Shown here piece by piece: positions 9,983 to 20,276 of a stretch of 64,000 bases of DNA. Below the pieces are notes generated by a model. The model saw only the letters and a list, made by a program, of their open reading frames with translations. It was not told where the DNA came from and did not search any database. The position numbers were made by a program, and so were the translations under genes. How positions within the stretch are numbered: the first letter of the stretch is position 1; every line of letters starts with the position of its first letter. The DNA is from Roseibium alexandrii DFL-11. GTDB taxonomy: Bacteria; Pseudomonadota; Alphaproteobacteria; Rhizobiales; Stappiaceae. The DNA is taken from assembly GCF_000158095.2 (NCBI RefSeq), contig NZ_CM011002.1:4501703-4565702 (forward strand), in the 5' to 3' direction.

Positions 9983-10924
9983 ATGCGCGCAGGTCTCATT
10001 GCGTCTTTGGCCGGTCACTCGGTCTTTTTGGTCTGGGGCTTGATTGCCTTTCCGGACGCGAAGAGTTTTTCCGTTCCTCAAGTCGAAACGCTGCCGGTGG
10101 ATCTCGTTCCAATCGAGGAATTTACGCAGCTTCGCTTGGGTGAAAAAAACGCGGAAGTCCGGGACGTTGCAGCGCTTCAGCCGAGCGATACACCGGCTGA
10201 AGAGACCCCGCAACCGGCCGACAAACCTGGTGATAGTCAAGTTCAGCAGCCGTCGCCTCCCACTACGGCGCCAGCGCCAACTCCGACGCCGCCTGAACCG
10301 GAACCAGTCGCCGAGCCTGAAGACGCCCCAGAACCTGCACCTGCGCCCGAACCGGTACCGGCTGCTGAGCCGGAGCCGGCTCCTGAACCGGAGCCTGTGC
10401 CGCAGCAGGAAGCCGCACCGGCAGTTCAGCCGATCCTGACAAGCATTGCGCCAAGGACAAAACCGGCACCGCCACGGCCGCAGCGGCAGGAACCGAGGGA
10501 CGAATCCATTGTCAGCGACGTTGCGGCCCTGCTCAACAAGGTGGAACCAGCTGGCCAGACCGGCGGGCAACCCGAAACGCCTGCTTCGCTGGGAACACGA
10601 CAAGGTACGCCGAACATCCGCATGACACAGTCGGAGTTGGATGCGTTACGCTCCCAAGTTGCCATGTGTTGGAGCCCTCCTGTCGGGGCAGTGGGTGCGG
10701 AAGATCTGAATGTGCGGGTTCGTTTCAACCTGTCGCAGAACGGCGAAGTGTCCAATGGTCCGGAAGTCATGAATTCCAATGCAAATCCGGCCTTCCGCGC
10801 AGCAGCAAGCAGTGCGGTCCGTGCCGTGATGCGTTGCCAGCCCTACAGCCTGCCAATAGCGAAATATGATGCGTGGCAGGAAGTGATTATCAATTTTGAC
10901 CCGAGAGAGATGCTCGGGGGCTAA
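9983..10924 (+). CDS. tolA: Tol-Pal spanning protein TolA
   Basis: A 313-residue protein assigned by position and architecture more than by strict sequence identity. A single N-terminal TM helix (about residues 3-22) carries a SLAGHS motif typical of TolA/TonB anchors. A long Pro/Glu/Ala-rich segment (about 63-155) follows, then a C-terminal globular TolA III-like domain (about 205-313) ending [10 protein letters not shown]. It couples inner-membrane proton flow to TolB/Pal at the outer membrane. The middle is Pro-Glu rich rather than the Ala/Lys helix of E. coli, so it is probably an extended rod. Confidence 0.88.
   Translation: MRAGLIASLAGHSVFLVWGLIAFPDAKSFSVPQVETLPVDLVPIEEFTQLRLGEKNAEVRDVAALQPSDTPAEETPQPADKPGDSQVQQPSPPTTAPAPTPTPPEPEPVAEPEDAPEPAPAPEPVPAAEPEPAPEPEPVPQQEAAPAVQPILTSIAPRTKPAPPRPQRQEPRDESIVSDVAALLNKVEPAGQTGGQPETPASLGTRQGTPNIRMTQSELDALRSQVAMCWSPPVGAVGAEDLNVRVRFNLSQNGEVSNGPEVMNSNANPAFRAAASSAVRAVMRCQPYSLPIAKYDAWQEVIINFDPREMLGG
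10240..10435 (+). repeat. Low-complexity Pro-Glu-Ala repeat inside tolA
   Basis: Degenerate in-frame PEP/APEP units (such as [10 protein letters not shown] and [12 protein letters not shown]) encode the periplasm-spanning linker of TolA. The repetition is at protein level with drifting codons, so it is not a fresh DNA tandem array. Confidence 0.7.
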
Positions 10925-10970
10925 GCCGATTTCGCAGTCGGAACCCAAAGGTGAAGGAGCGGTATTGCTC

Positions 10971-12320
10971 ATGCGTCAGATTTGGAAACAGTTTCTAGGG
11001 ATCGTCGGGTCTTCGGCCCGCGTTCGCGGCGGCTTCGTTTTTTTGTTCGCAGCACTAACCCCGCTACCGGTCGCTGCCCTGGTCGAAATAGACATCACTC
11101 AAGGGAATGTCGAACCGTTGCCGATTGCCCTGCCGCAGTTCTCCGCCGAAGGTGGCGACAGCAAACTGGCTGCCGACATGACCGCGGTGATCGCGGCGGA
11201 TCTCAAACGGTCCGGTCTCTTCAATCCTCTGGACCCGGCGAGCTTCATACAGAAGAACATGAGCGTGAATTCCACGCCGCGCTTCGGGGATTGGCGCACG
11301 ATCAGTGCACAGGCGCTTGTCACTGGTACCGTGACCAAACAGGCCGATGGCCGCTTGCGCGCTGAATTCCGGCTTTGGGATGTCTTTGCTGCAGAACAAA
11401 TGCTCGGACAGCAGTTCTATACGACACCGGAAAACTGGCGGCGACTCGCTCATATCATTGCGGATGCCGTTTACGAGCGCATCACCGGCGAAAAAGGCTA
11501 TTTCGACACGCGCATTGTGTTTGTCGACGAGACGGGGCCGAAAGATAAGCGCGTAAAACGCTTGGCACTGATGGATCAGGACGGTGCCAATGTCCGGTAC
11601 CTTACCCGGGGCGATGATCTGGTTTTGACACCGCGCTTTTCGCCGACGAGCCAGGAAATCACCTACATGTCTTATGCCGGTGCGGATCCAAGCGTGTACC
11701 TTTTGAACATCGAGACCGGTCAGCGGGAGATTGTAGGCAACTTTCCAGGTATGACCTTTGCACCGCGGTTCTCACCCGATGGGCAGAGTGTTGTCATGAG
11801 CTTGCAGCAGGGTAGCAATGCAAACATCTTCAAGATGGATTTGCGGTCGCGGCAGACGACCCGCTTGACCAATTCAGCTGCCATTGATACGAGCCCGTCG
11901 TTCTCCCCGGACAGCCAACGCATTGTGTTCGAATCCGATCGGGGAGGCTCACAGCAGCTTTATGTGATGAGTGCATCTGGCGGCCAAGCTCAGCGGATTT
12001 CCTTTGGCCCGGGGCGCTATTCGACACCGGTCTGGTCTCCGCGGGGCGATCTGATCGCCTTTACCAAGCAGCACCAGGGCCGGTTTATGATTGGCGTGAT
12101 GCGGCCTGATGGGAAAGGCGAGCGGGTTCTCACTGAGGGCTATCATAACGAAGGGCCAGCATGGTCTCCGAATGGCCGCGTGCTTGTGTTTTTCCGCGAT
12201 ACTCCCGGGGCCAATGGCGGTCCTCAAGTATGGACCGTAGACTTAACCGGATACAATGAACAAAGGCTGGAAACCCCGGCATTTGCATCAGATCCGTCTT
12301 GGTCGCCATTGATCGATTGA
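10971..12320 (+). CDS. tolB: Tol-Pal periplasmic beta-propeller protein TolB
   Basis: A 449-residue periplasmic protein. A signal peptide spans about residues 1-36 (hydrophobic [16 protein letters not shown]). The N-terminal TolB domain (about 37-165) begins [18 protein letters not shown]-terminal WD-like propeller shows repeats of the [15 protein letters not shown] type. It binds Pal and TolA and is released when TolA is energised. The ATG at 10971 is selected because AAGGAG lies 11 bases upstream. The frame extends further back (10896), but that overlaps tolA and lacks a signal peptide at its own start. Confidence 0.95.
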   Translation: MRQIWKQFLGIVGSSARVRGGFVFLFAALTPLPVAALVEIDITQGNVEPLPIALPQFSAEGGDSKLAADMTAVIAADLKRSGLFNPLDPASFIQKNMSVNSTPRFGDWRTISAQALVTGTVTKQADGRLRAEFRLWDVFAAEQMLGQQFYTTPENWRRLAHIIADAVYERITGEKGYFDTRIVFVDETGPKDKRVKRLALMDQDGANVRYLTRGDDLVLTPRFSPTSQEITYMSYAGADPSVYLLNIETGQREIVGNFPGMTFAPRFSPDGQSVVMSLQQGSNANIFKMDLRSRQTTRLTNSAAIDTSPSFSPDSQRIVFESDRGGSQQLYVMSASGGQAQRISFGPGRYSTPVWSPRGDLIAFTKQHQGRFMIGVMRPDGKGERVLTEGYHNEGPAWSPNGRVLVFFRDTPGANGGPQVWTVDLTGYNEQRLETPAFASDPSWSPLID

Positions 12321-12450
12321 GACAACGAATAACGATTTGTTTACCAGCCTTATTGAGAGCGCATTAACCGACTTTGGCTAGAAAGCGTTTACCAAGATAT
12401 TTGGGCACATTGGAAAAGCCGGTGTCGCGGGCTGGGGTAAGGAGACAGGA

Positions 12451-12936
12451 ATGTTCAATATGGTGAGTGCCTCCAGTGGCGCGCGTTGGATTGCAGTCTG
12501 TTTTGCAGTCCTTTTTGCCGCGGCTTGTGCGCAAACGAAGCCGGACGGATTGGCGACAAACGTCAAGCCGGGGACCGGACAGGATTTCGTGGTGAATGTC
12601 GGGGACCGAGTGTTCTTCGAAGAGGACCAATCAACTTTGAACTCGCAAGGTCAGGCAACGCTGGCCAATCAGGCGAAGTGGCTCAGCCGGTATTCTAAGT
12701 ACACGATCACCGTTGAAGGTCATGCTGATGAGCGCGGTACCCGCCAGTATAATATTGCGCTTGGTGCAAGACGTGCACAAGCTGCTCGTGATTACCTCGT
12801 ATCCCAGGGTGTTTCTGCCTCCCGGATCAAAACGATTTCGTACGGCAAAGAACGGCCAGTTGCCGTTTGTAACGACAACAGCTGCTGGTCTCAGAACCGG
12901 CGGGCGGTCACTGTGTTGAACAACGCGACCAACTGA
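12451..12936 (+). CDS. pal: Peptidoglycan-associated lipoprotein Pal
   Basis: A 161-residue outer-membrane lipoprotein. The signal peptide ends in a lipobox with Cys26 (LFAAAC), so the mature protein is acylated and, lacking Asp at +2, goes to the outer membrane. The OmpA-like domain (about 50-160) carries the peptidoglycan-binding signature VEGHADERGTRQYNIALG and a C-terminal NRRAVTV. AAGGAGACAG precedes the ATG. It is followed by a strong terminator, so pal ends the tolQRAB-pal unit and cpoB has its own start. Confidence 0.97.
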   Translation: MFNMVSASSGARWIAVCFAVLFAAACAQTKPDGLATNVKPGTGQDFVVNVGDRVFFEEDQSTLNSQGQATLANQAKWLSRYSKYTITVEGHADERGTRQYNIALGARRAQAARDYLVSQGVSASRIKTISYGKERPVAVCNDNSCWSQNRRAVTVLNNATN

Positions 12937-12960
12937 TCAACGCTCGAATAACGCTACAAA

Positions 12961-12988
12961 CGCCGGGTTTTTGCCCGGCGTTTTTATT
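12961..12988 (+). terminator. Rho-independent terminator after pal
   Basis: The stem CGCCGGG/CCCGGCG (12961-12967 and 12974-12980) has a 6-base loop and is followed by TTTTTATTT. It closes the tol-pal operon. Confidence 0.9.
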
Positions 12989-13169
12989 TGCCCGGAGCAA
13001 AAACACGCCGTTTCCAGGCTTGTTTGTCAAAATTTGGCCGAACTCGGAGCGCCATTTGCGCTAGAATTCAGCGTGCGGCCATCCGGGTGAGTACCTCTCC
13101 CTGCCAATCAGATGGCTTTCCATTTATCGGTATTGGTATATGACAAGTGGCTGCACAGCGGAGGGACGA

Positions 13170-14105
13170 ATGAAACAGTTTTACAGGCTGGTATGCCCTG
13201 TATTGGCCGTAATGCTCATCTCAGTGGCAACGCCATCTCATGCGCAACTTTTCGGTAAACGGAATGACGATTCCAGTGTCCGTATCGGACAGTTGGAAGA
13301 GCAAATTCGGGTCTTAACCGGCCAAATCGAGCAAATGGCGTTTCAAATGCGTGAATTGCAGGATCAAATGCGCCGGATGCAGGAAGACAACGAATACCGT
13401 TTTCAGCAGCTTGAAGGCGGGACGCCCGGCAAACGGTCGGACGCTTCACCTGGGCTGGTGCCGGATGGCACACCTCAGTCTGAAGGCCTGGTCGCACCCG
13501 GCGGTGGATTAGCAACCCTTCCTGCCGACGGTTCTGGAGATGGTGATTGGTCCCAATCGGGCGGATATGAAGCCGGCTCAGGCATTCCGTCGAATGGACC
13601 GATTGATTTGTCTTCGTTGGCACAAGGTCAGGTCGTGCCACCGGGAGCAGCGCAAGACACCACGCCCAGCCCAGAGTTCTCGACAGACGATGACCAGATT
13701 GCCGGTATCATTGGAAGTGGTGACCCGCGGACGGATTACGACCGAGCATATTCCATGGCAGTGAATGGAGATTATGCTGCGGCAGAGGCTGGTTTTCGTA
13801 CCTTCTTGGAGAGCTATCCGGACAATCAACTGGCGGCAAATGCGCAGTACTGGCTCGGCGAAAGCCTCCTGGCCCAGCAGAACTTCCGCGAGGCAGCGGA
13901 CGCATTTTTGAAAACCTACCGGGATCATCCTGGCAATTCAAAAAGCCCGGACAGTTTGCTGAAGCTCGGCGTGTCGCTTCGCGGGCTCGGGGAAACTGAT
14001 GTTGCCTGCGCGACGTTTTCAGAACTCTTGAGCAAATTTCCAAATGCTGCGCCGGCGGTTTTGTCACAAGCGCGGGATGAACGCCAAAGTGCCCAGTGTT
14101 CGTAA
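13170..14105 (+). CDS. cpoB: Cell division coordinator CpoB (YbgF)
   Basis: A 311-residue periplasmic protein that links Tol activity with septal peptidoglycan synthesis in characterised bacteria. A signal peptide ends at about residue 25 (TPSHAQ). A trimerising coiled coil follows (about 38-85, SVRIGQLEEQIRVLTGQIEQ), then a low-complexity Gly/Pro/Ser linker and C-terminal TPR repeats (about 195-310, YSMAVNGDYAAAEAGFRTFL). The ATG at 13170 directly follows a near-perfect GGAGGGA ribosome site. An upstream ATG at 13140 has none. The 3' end overlaps tilS. Confidence 0.93.
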   Translation: MKQFYRLVCPVLAVMLISVATPSHAQLFGKRNDDSSVRIGQLEEQIRVLTGQIEQMAFQMRELQDQMRRMQEDNEYRFQQLEGGTPGKRSDASPGLVPDGTPQSEGLVAPGGGLATLPADGSGDGDWSQSGGYEAGSGIPSNGPIDLSSLAQGQVVPPGAAQDTTPSPEFSTDDDQIAGIIGSGDPRTDYDRAYSMAVNGDYAAAEAGFRTFLESYPDNQLAANAQYWLGESLLAQQNFREAADAFLKTYRDHPGNSKSPDSLLKLGVSLRGLGETDVACATFSELLSKFPNAAPAVLSQARDERQSAQCS

Positions 14106-15456
14106 CCAGCCGGATCCGTATTCCGGGCTCACTGACCGGGAAATTGACCAACTATTTCATTCATTGAAAAACTTCTCAAAAATTGCTCTTGCTGTCTCCG
14201 GTGGTGGAGACTCAGTTTGTTTGCTGCTCGCCTTTTGTGAATGGCGATCGAGACGAAACTGGGAAGGAGCGTGCGAGGTGGTCGTTGTTGATCACCAACT
14301 GCGTCCAGAAAGCTCTCAAGAAGCGTGCTTTGTTCGGGAACTGAGTGAACAACATGGTTTGCGCTGCCATATTCTGAAATGGACGGATGACAAGCCGGAA
14401 ACTGGTGTTCAAGAGGCGGCGCGCGGCGCGCGATACCAGTTGATCGCAAAACAGACAGCTGTGTCGGGTTTTGAGGCCGTTCTTCTCGCGCATCATCTCG
14501 ATGACCAGGCTGAAACGTTTCTCGATCGTTTGACCCGTGGGAGCGGATTAAACGGGCTTGGCGCCATGGCTTCAGATGAACCTGAAGGACCTGCCGGTCT
14601 TCGTTTGCTGCGCCCGTTTCTCGGTGTGCCCAAAAGCCGTCTTTTAGCAACCTTAGAAGAACGGGATCAAAAATGGTGTGACGATCCTTCAAATAAGAGT
14701 TTGAAATACAAGCGCAGCCGTTTGCGGTCGATTTCGAGCACTCTCTCCGAAGAGGGGTTGTCGCCGAGCCGGATTGCCACAACAGCACGGCAGCTGAGGC
14801 GTGCGCGCGAAGCTCTGGAGATGGTCCTCGCGGAGCTTTTTCGACAGCATGTCGAGGAACATCCGGCAGGACCGGTCAAGACTTCGACACTGGTGTTTCG
14901 CGCCCAGTCAGAAGAATTCAGGCTGCGTTTGCTCATTCTCATGATCGAGCGGGTAACGGGCCGGGTTTATCAGCCGAAGTTACGGAAGATCGAAGCCCTC
15001 GATCACTGGATTTTGAACAACAACGCAGGGCGCCAAACATTGGGTGGAGCCGTTCTGGAAATAAAACGGGATACTCTATTTGTTTGGAAAGAAATCGGCC
15101 GATCACCGCCTGAGGTTCTTGAGAACCTCCGCGGAGAGGGAAATTGGGATGCCCGATTTTTGTTCGATGTTCAAGCCGCCGCCGGCGCACCTTCGAGCAG
15201 TATGGCTGTCAGCCTCGGCCCGCTGTTCAATGCGCCGGTCGACCGGCGGCAGGTTTCCTGGCCAAATGGGTGGCCAAAGGAGGCGTTTGAAAGCGCGCCG
15301 GTTTTCTGGATTGGAAACGGGCCGGTGGGCGTTCGGTGTGCGGCCTCATTGATCTGGCATGATGCAGGGCGTGGCGGGTGCGAAATTTCACTTCAGCGTA
15401 TCCCCGTTCCGGTAAAATTGGCCGGTAACTATAGGACAGATCTTGAGGGGTCTTAG
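14077..15456 (+). CDS. tilS: tRNA(Ile)-lysidine synthase TilS
   Basis: About 459 residues. An N-type ATP pyrophosphatase adds lysine to C34 of the CAU-anticodon tRNA-Ile. The PP-loop SGGGDS (residues 41-46) and downstream HHLDDQAETFLDRLTRGSGLNGLGAM are diagnostic. The C-terminal half has diverged substrate-binding domains. The start is uncertain: ATG 14077 (MNAKVPS) and ATG 14044 both lie inside cpoB, giving overlaps of 29 or 62 bases. Overlap suggests cotranscription with cpoB. ftsH follows after 181 bases. Confidence 0.93.
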   Translation: MNAKVPSVRNQPDPYSGLTDREIDQLFHSLKNFSKIALAVSGGGDSVCLLLAFCEWRSRRNWEGACEVVVVDHQLRPESSQEACFVRELSEQHGLRCHILKWTDDKPETGVQEAARGARYQLIAKQTAVSGFEAVLLAHHLDDQAETFLDRLTRGSGLNGLGAMASDEPEGPAGLRLLRPFLGVPKSRLLATLEERDQKWCDDPSNKSLKYKRSRLRSISSTLSEEGLSPSRIATTARQLRRAREALEMVLAELFRQHVEEHPAGPVKTSTLVFRAQSEEFRLRLLILMIERVTGRVYQPKLRKIEALDHWILNNNAGRQTLGGAVLEIKRDTLFVWKEIGRSPPEVLENLRGEGNWDARFLFDVQAAAGAPSSSMAVSLGPLFNAPVDRRQVSWPNGWPKEAFESAPVFWIGNGPVGVRCAASLIWHDAGRGGCEISLQRIPVPVKLAGNYRTDLEGS

Positions 15457-15637
15457 GTTTTCCGCGGTTTTCGCGGGCGCAAACATCTGTTAGGGGTGTG
15501 TCTTAAGAAAATAGTCAGTGTGCATGCGCAATATGGCGCACCACCTTGGCATAGGGCTATGGGCGACCTATCTTCGCTAAAAGAAATGTAACCGCGCGCA
15601 TTCTAATAAAGTCGCGTCGGGCGGTTAAGGGATAGAA

Positions 15638-17554
15638 ATGAACGCACATTTTCGCAACTTCGCGCTCTGGGTGATAATCGCCCTTCTGCTGATCGCTTTG
15701 TTCCAGCTGTTTCAGAGCCCAACACAGAACAGCGTAACGGACGAGATCGCTTTCTCTGAGTTCATGAATAAAGTCGATCGCGGTGACGTGCGATCGGTGA
15801 CAATTCAGGAACAGAAGATCTCCGGCAGCTCGACGACGGGTCCGTTCCAGACATACGCGCCCGAAGGCGCGCAATATGTCGAGGAACTTCGCACAAAAGG
15901 CGTCCTGATCAACGCTCGTCCGCCGGCTGAAAGCTCACCGCTCCTCGGCGCTCTGTTCTCTTGGCTTCCGATGCTCATCATTCTTGGCATCTGGATTTTC
16001 GTAATGCGGCAAATGCAAGGCTCTGGCGGCAAAGCCATGGGCTTTGGCAAGTCCAAAGCGAAACTGCTGACCGAAGCGCACGGCCGGGTCACATTCGAAG
16101 ACGTTGCCGGCATAGATGAAGCTAAAGAAGATCTTCAGGAAATCGTTGAGTTCTTGCGTGATCCGCAAAAATTCCAGCGGCTCGGCGGTCGGATTCCGCG
16201 CGGCGTGCTACTGGTCGGCCCTCCGGGTACCGGTAAAACCCTGACCGCCCGTGCGGTTGCGGGTGAAGCAAACGTGCCATTCTTCACGATCTCCGGCTCT
16301 GACTTTGTGGAAATGTTTGTCGGCGTGGGTGCAAGCCGCGTGCGCGACATGTTCGAGCAAGCCAAGAAAAATGCACCGTGCATCATCTTTATCGATGAGA
16401 TTGACGCCGTTGGCCGTCACCGCGGTGCAGGCCTTGGTGGTGGGAATGATGAGCGTGAGCAGACGCTCAACCAGCTTCTCGTCGAGATGGACGGGTTTGA
16501 GCCGAACGAGGGCATCATCATCATCGCGGCAACCAACCGTCCGGACGTACTTGATCCTGCGCTTCTGCGCCCGGGCCGGTTCGACCGTCAGATTGTCGTT
16601 CCGAACCCGGACGTGACTGGCCGCGAAAAGATCCTCAAGGTCCACATGCGGAAAGTGCCACTGGCTCCGGATGTCGATGTGCGCACACTGGCACGCGGCA
16701 CACCAGGCTTCTCGGGTGCCGATCTCATGAACCTTGTGAACGAGGCCGCCCTTCTTGCCGCCCGCCGGTCCAAGCGCTTGGTCACGATGGCCGAGTTCGA
16801 GGACGCCAAGGATAAGGTCATGATGGGTGCAGAGCGCCGCACCTTGGTGATGACTGAGGAAGAAAAGAAGCTGACCGCCTACCATGAAGCCGGGCATGCA
16901 CTTGTCGCTCTTCATCAGGAAGCTTCTGATCCCATCCACAAGGCAACGATCATCCCGCGCGGGCGCGCGCTTGGTATGGTCATGCGGTTGCCGGAAAAAG
17001 ATCAGGTGTCTTTGACACGTGCCAAGTGTAAAGCCGATTTGGCTGTTGCCATGGGTGGTCGCGTTGCCGAAGAAATGATCTTCGGATATGAGAAGGTGAC
17101 CTCAGGCGCATCTGGTGACATCCAGATGGCGACCAAACTTGCCCGCGCGATGGCAACCCAATTCGGTATGTCCGACAAGCTTGGGCCATTGCTGTACGGC
17201 GAAAACCAGGAAGAGGTTTTCCTCGGTCATTCCGTCGCAAAGAACCAGAACGTGGCGGATGAGACCCAGAAGATCGTCGATGCTGAAATCAAATCCTTCG
17301 TCAATCAGGGATATGAGACAGCGAAGAAAATCCTTGGTGATCACGAAGACCAATTGCACAGCATTGCCAAAGGTCTACTCGAATACGAGACGCTCTCCGG
17401 CGATGAGATCAAGGGCTTGCTGGATGGCAAGCCGCCGGTGCGGGACACTGATGACGATCAGCCGATTGGCCGGTCCTCTGCGGTGCCGAAAGCGGGAGCC
17501 AAGCGCGGCGGCGATGAGCCAAGCGGCGGCATGGAGCCTCAGCCACAGGCCTAA
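15638..17554 (+). CDS. ftsH: ATP-dependent zinc metalloprotease FtsH
   Basis: A 638-residue inner-membrane AAA+ protease that degrades misfolded membrane proteins and regulatory proteins, including RpoH in E. coli (rpoH is also in this window). TM helices are at about 8-26 and 105-124, flanking a small periplasmic domain. Walker A GPPGTGKT is at 194-201, Walker B is IIFIDEID near 249-256, SRH is present (RPGRFDRQI), and the zinc motif HEAGH is at 416-420. The C-terminus is a disordered acidic tail. A strong terminator follows. Confidence 0.98.
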   Translation: MNAHFRNFALWVIIALLLIALFQLFQSPTQNSVTDEIAFSEFMNKVDRGDVRSVTIQEQKISGSSTTGPFQTYAPEGAQYVEELRTKGVLINARPPAESSPLLGALFSWLPMLIILGIWIFVMRQMQGSGGKAMGFGKSKAKLLTEAHGRVTFEDVAGIDEAKEDLQEIVEFLRDPQKFQRLGGRIPRGVLLVGPPGTGKTLTARAVAGEANVPFFTISGSDFVEMFVGVGASRVRDMFEQAKKNAPCIIFIDEIDAVGRHRGAGLGGGNDEREQTLNQLLVEMDGFEPNEGIIIIAATNRPDVLDPALLRPGRFDRQIVVPNPDVTGREKILKVHMRKVPLAPDVDVRTLARGTPGFSGADLMNLVNEAALLAARRSKRLVTMAEFEDAKDKVMMGAERRTLVMTEEEKKLTAYHEAGHALVALHQEASDPIHKATIIPRGRALGMVMRLPEKDQVSLTRAKCKADLAVAMGGRVAEEMIFGYEKVTSGASGDIQMATKLARAMATQFGMSDKLGPLLYGENQEEVFLGHSVAKNQNVADETQKIVDAEIKSFVNQGYETAKKILGDHEDQLHSIAKGLLEYETLSGDEIKGLLDGKPPVRDTDDDQPIGRSSAVPKAGAKRGGDEPSGGMEPQPQA

Positions 17555-17577
17555 TACGCTCTACGACTGAACAACAA

Positions 17578-17608
17578 AAGTGCCCGGTGTCTCACCGGGC
17601 ACTTTTCA
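17578..17608 (+). terminator. Rho-independent terminator after ftsH
   Basis: A 12-bp perfect stem AAGTGCCCGGTG/CACCGGGCACTT with a 3-base loop ends in TTTT. It lies 24 bases past the ftsH stop. Confidence 0.9.
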
Positions 17609-17726
17609 TGTGTTTGAATAGATATGAACCGGCTGCTGGTGGTAACATTTGCTCATAAGATGTGACACACGGCGCCGGAAATCTCGGTTACAACGACAAA
17701 GATTCGAAAACGACAAGGTTTGGTTT

Positions 17727-19070
17727 ATGCGCAAGTTCTTCGGCACCGACGGGATTCGCGGGCAGGCGAATGCCTATCCAATGACCGCGGAGATGGCACT
17801 TAAGATCGGCATGGCGGCGGGCCTGGTGTTCAAGAATGGCGGGCATCGCCATCGCGTTGTCATCGGAAAAGACACGAGACTATCCGGTTACATGCTGGAA
17901 AATGCTCTGGTGGCGGGTTTCACATCAGTCGGTATGGATGTTTTCCTGCTTGGGCCTCTTCCAACCCCTGCCGTTGCGATGTTGACCCGTTCCTTGCGTA
18001 CGGATCTTGGTGTGATGATCTCCGCATCTCACAATCCCTTCCAGGACAATGGCATCAAATTCTTCGGGCCTGATGGCTTCAAACTGAGTGACGAAATCGA
18101 GAAGTCCATCGAAACCCTCGTCGAAAGCGATCTGACACCGCATCTCGCCAACGCTCAGGAGCTTGGGCGTGCCAAACGGATTGATGGTGCCCAAGAGCGC
18201 TATATCGAAACTGCAAAGCGCACCCTGCCGCGCAAAATGAGCCTGGAAGGCCTGCGGGTCGTTGTCGATTGCGCCAACGGAGCTGCCTACAAAGTTGCGC
18301 CGGATGCTCTTTTTGAGCTCGGTGCTGATGTAATCCGTATGGGCGTTTCTCCGGACGGGTTTAACATCAACAAGGATTGCGGGTCGACGTCCACAGATGC
18401 GTTGTCCAAGAAGGTTCATGAAGTGCGCGCGGACATCGGCATTGCCCTTGATGGTGATGCGGATCGGGTAATCATCGTAGATGAAAACGGAACTGTAGTT
18501 GACGGTGACCAGCTGATGGCGGTGGTTGCCCAATCCTGGCAAGCCAATGGTCGCTTGGCGGGCAACGGTATCGTTGCAACTGTTATGTCCAATCTTGGCT
18601 TGGAACGGTATTTGGGGGATCTGGGGCTCGGACTTGAGCGCACAAAAGTCGGCGACCGTTATGTGGTCGAACATATGCGCGCCAATGGCTTCAACGTGGG
18701 CGGGGAGCAGTCCGGTCATATTGTGCTGTCGGACTTCGCGACCACAGGTGACGGGCTGATTGCCGCACTTCAGATTATGGCTTGTATCAAGCAGCAGGAT
18801 AAACCTGTGTCAGAAGTTTGCCGCCGGTTTGAACCTGTTCCGCAAATCCTGAAAAACGTCCGCTACAAAGGCGGTGCGCCGCTTCAGCATTCCGAGGTAA
18901 AATCTGCGATTGAGGACGGCGAAGCCCGCCTCGGCACATCCGGACGTCTCGTGATCAGAGCCTCTGGGACAGAACCGTTGATTCGGGTTATGGCCGAAGG
19001 CGATGACGCGGATTTGGTTAAACAAGTTGTGAACGATATTGCCGGGGTTGTTGCGTCTTCCGCTGCGTAG
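17727..19070 (+). CDS. glmM: Phosphoglucosamine mutase GlmM
   Basis: A 447-residue cytosolic enzyme converting glucosamine-6-phosphate to glucosamine-1-phosphate for UDP-GlcNAc, peptidoglycan and LPS. The phosphoserine loop is ISASHNP with Ser101. The Mg-binding loop is DGDADR (about 240-245), the sugar-binding loop is GGEQSGHI, and the phosphate-binding loop is [12 protein letters not shown] at the C-terminus. ATG 17727 gives the universal [12 protein letters not shown] start; the upstream extension is not family-like. The ftsH-glmM neighbourhood is conserved, but a terminator separates the two. Confidence 0.98.
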   Translation: MRKFFGTDGIRGQANAYPMTAEMALKIGMAAGLVFKNGGHRHRVVIGKDTRLSGYMLENALVAGFTSVGMDVFLLGPLPTPAVAMLTRSLRTDLGVMISASHNPFQDNGIKFFGPDGFKLSDEIEKSIETLVESDLTPHLANAQELGRAKRIDGAQERYIETAKRTLPRKMSLEGLRVVVDCANGAAYKVAPDALFELGADVIRMGVSPDGFNINKDCGSTSTDALSKKVHEVRADIGIALDGDADRVIIVDENGTVVDGDQLMAVVAQSWQANGRLAGNGIVATVMSNLGLERYLGDLGLGLERTKVGDRYVVEHMRANGFNVGGEQSGHIVLSDFATTGDGLIAALQIMACIKQQDKPVSEVCRRFEPVPQILKNVRYKGGAPLQHSEVKSAIEDGEARLGTSGRLVIRASGTEPLIRVMAEGDDADLVKQVVNDIAGVVASSAA

Positions 19071-19110
19071 CGCTTGCGGCCTCTTGGAATCGCTTATGTT
19101 CTTAACAATA

Positions 19111-19137
19111 AAGCCAGCTGATTCAGCTGGCTTTTTT
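19111..19137 (+). terminator. Rho-independent terminator after glmM
   Basis: A 10-bp perfect stem AAGCCAGCTG/CAGCTGGCTT with a 3-base loop is followed by a T run. Confidence 0.9.
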
Positions 19138-19208
19138 AATGTTTGGTAAAAAGCAGGGGGCAAGATTTACCATTCATTTACGTAAAAAAACTCGGTTAAA
19201 GAACACAG

Positions 19209-19223
19209 TTAAGTCAACCTTAA
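19209..19223 (+). promoter_or_regulatory. Candidate CtrA box (TTAA-N7-TTAA) before the OMP gene
   Basis: The sequence TTAAGTCAACCTTAA matches the alphaproteobacterial CtrA consensus TTAA-N7-TTAA exactly. Another TTAA lies at 19196-19199. The site is about 80 bases before the outer-membrane protein start codon, a position compatible with promoter control. CtrA itself is encoded in this window. Binding is an inference. Confidence 0.5.
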
Positions 19224-19302
19224 TGAATAGGCGTCATTTTTGGCCTCGAGATTGGTGTGTCGGCAATTAAATGCAGACGCTACATCGGAAGAGGACGAAG
19301 AC

Positions 19303-20118
19303 ATGGATAGATTTTTTAAACGTTTGTCTTTGACCGGCTTTGCTGTTGTGCTGTCCACTGCGGGTTTTGCAGCAGACTTGCCGACGCCGGTCATTGAACA
19401 CGTACCGGTCGCTCCGGCGGCCGTCGGCGGTTTCTACCTGCGGGGTGACATCGGCTACAAGGTCTACGGCGACCCAAGTGGAAGCTTCAACGACTCCGCG
19501 ATCGGTGGACTGCGCTATGAGCGCGAGAGCCTCGACAACACCTGGATGATTGGTGCAGGTGTCGGTTACCAGTTCAACCGCTACTTCAGAAGTGATGTGA
19601 CGGTCGACTATGAGGCCAAGGCAACCGCAACTGGCTACGCGCCGTGTGGTGGCTGTGCAGCTGCAGGTCAATTCTCAACCGAGAAGGCCGACATTGACGT
19701 CTGGACAGTCATGCTGAACGGTTATGTCGATCTTGCGACCTGGAACCGGATCACACCTTATGTCGGTGCCGGTATCGGTGCATCATACGTGAGTGCAAGC
19801 AACAAAACGTCGCTCAATCCGGACGGCACGTTCTCCAGCTACGACGGCAGCAACGGCGACTGGAATTTCGCCTGGGCCTTGATGGCAGGTGCAGAATATG
19901 CTGTCACGCCGAATTGGAGCATCGACGCTGGCTACCGGTATAAGGACCTCGGCGAGGCGAAAACCGTGAAGCTTTATAACGTTGGTACGGGTGAATCCCG
20001 TGAAGTGTGGGAAGACTTGACCGCTCACGAATTCCGCATTGGTGCGCGCTACACATTCAACGCACCTGCAGCGGCTCCGGCATATTATCCAGCCGGGCCG
20101 ATCACGAGTAATTTCTGA
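19303..20118 (+). CDS. Outer-membrane beta-barrel porin-like protein
   Basis: A 271-residue protein with a signal peptide (cleavage after about residue 23, TAGFA/ADLP). It has a Pro-rich mature start and alternating amphipathic strands typical of Omp25/RopB-like small barrels (GFYLRGDIGYKVYGD, DAGYRYKDLGE, HEFRIGARYTF). It ends in Phe, as barrel proteins often do. A role in envelope stability or permeability is likely, but no specific transport function can be assigned. ATG 19303 follows GGAAGAGG; the upstream start at 19240 would bury the signal peptide. It is monocistronic, with its own terminator and a CtrA-type box upstream. Confidence 0.85.
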   Translation: MDRFFKRLSLTGFAVVLSTAGFAADLPTPVIEHVPVAPAAVGGFYLRGDIGYKVYGDPSGSFNDSAIGGLRYERESLDNTWMIGAGVGYQFNRYFRSDVTVDYEAKATATGYAPCGGCAAAGQFSTEKADIDVWTVMLNGYVDLATWNRITPYVGAGIGASYVSASNKTSLNPDGTFSSYDGSNGDWNFAWALMAGAEYAVTPNWSIDAGYRYKDLGEAKTVKLYNVGTGESREVWEDLTAHEFRIGARYTFNAPAAAPAYYPAGPITSNF

Positions 20119-20140
20119 TTTTCCAGCATACGTGTTGGCG

Positions 20141-20170
20141 AAAGGGCCGGTCATCGACCGGCCCTTTTTC
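20141..20170 (+). terminator. Rho-independent terminator after the OMP gene
   Basis: An 11-bp stem AAGGGCCGGTC/GACCGGCCCTT with loop ATC is followed by TTTTTCTTG. It ends the OMP transcript before the serC leader. Confidence 0.9.
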
Positions 20171-20212
20171 TTGTCTTTTTCGCAATTGAATTGACGTAAC
20201 TGCCTTTCAGCT

Positions 20213-20276
20213 TTATCCCCATAGGTGGGCCACCCCTCCCCAACGAGGGGCTCCTATCTGTGAGGGTAGACTTGAA
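20213..20276 (+). ncRNA. Candidate serC leader RNA motif
   Basis: Directly before the serC start codon lie nested stems ATAGG (20221-20225)/CCTAT (20253-20257) and CCCCTC (20233-20238)/GAGGGG (20245-20250). A competing hairpin, CTATC (20254-20258)/GGTAG (20265-20269), would bury the GAGGG ribosome site at 20262-20266. A conserved serC RNA motif upstream of serC has been described in alphaproteobacteria. Position and stem layout fit it, but I could not run a covariance model. Confidence 0.55.

Noticed and set aside
9245..10603. 452-codon minus-strand open frame across tolR-tolA
   Set aside because: It is antisense to tolQ, tolR and tolA; its Arg/Arg-Phe-rich low-complexity product mirrors the Pro-Glu repeats of TolA.
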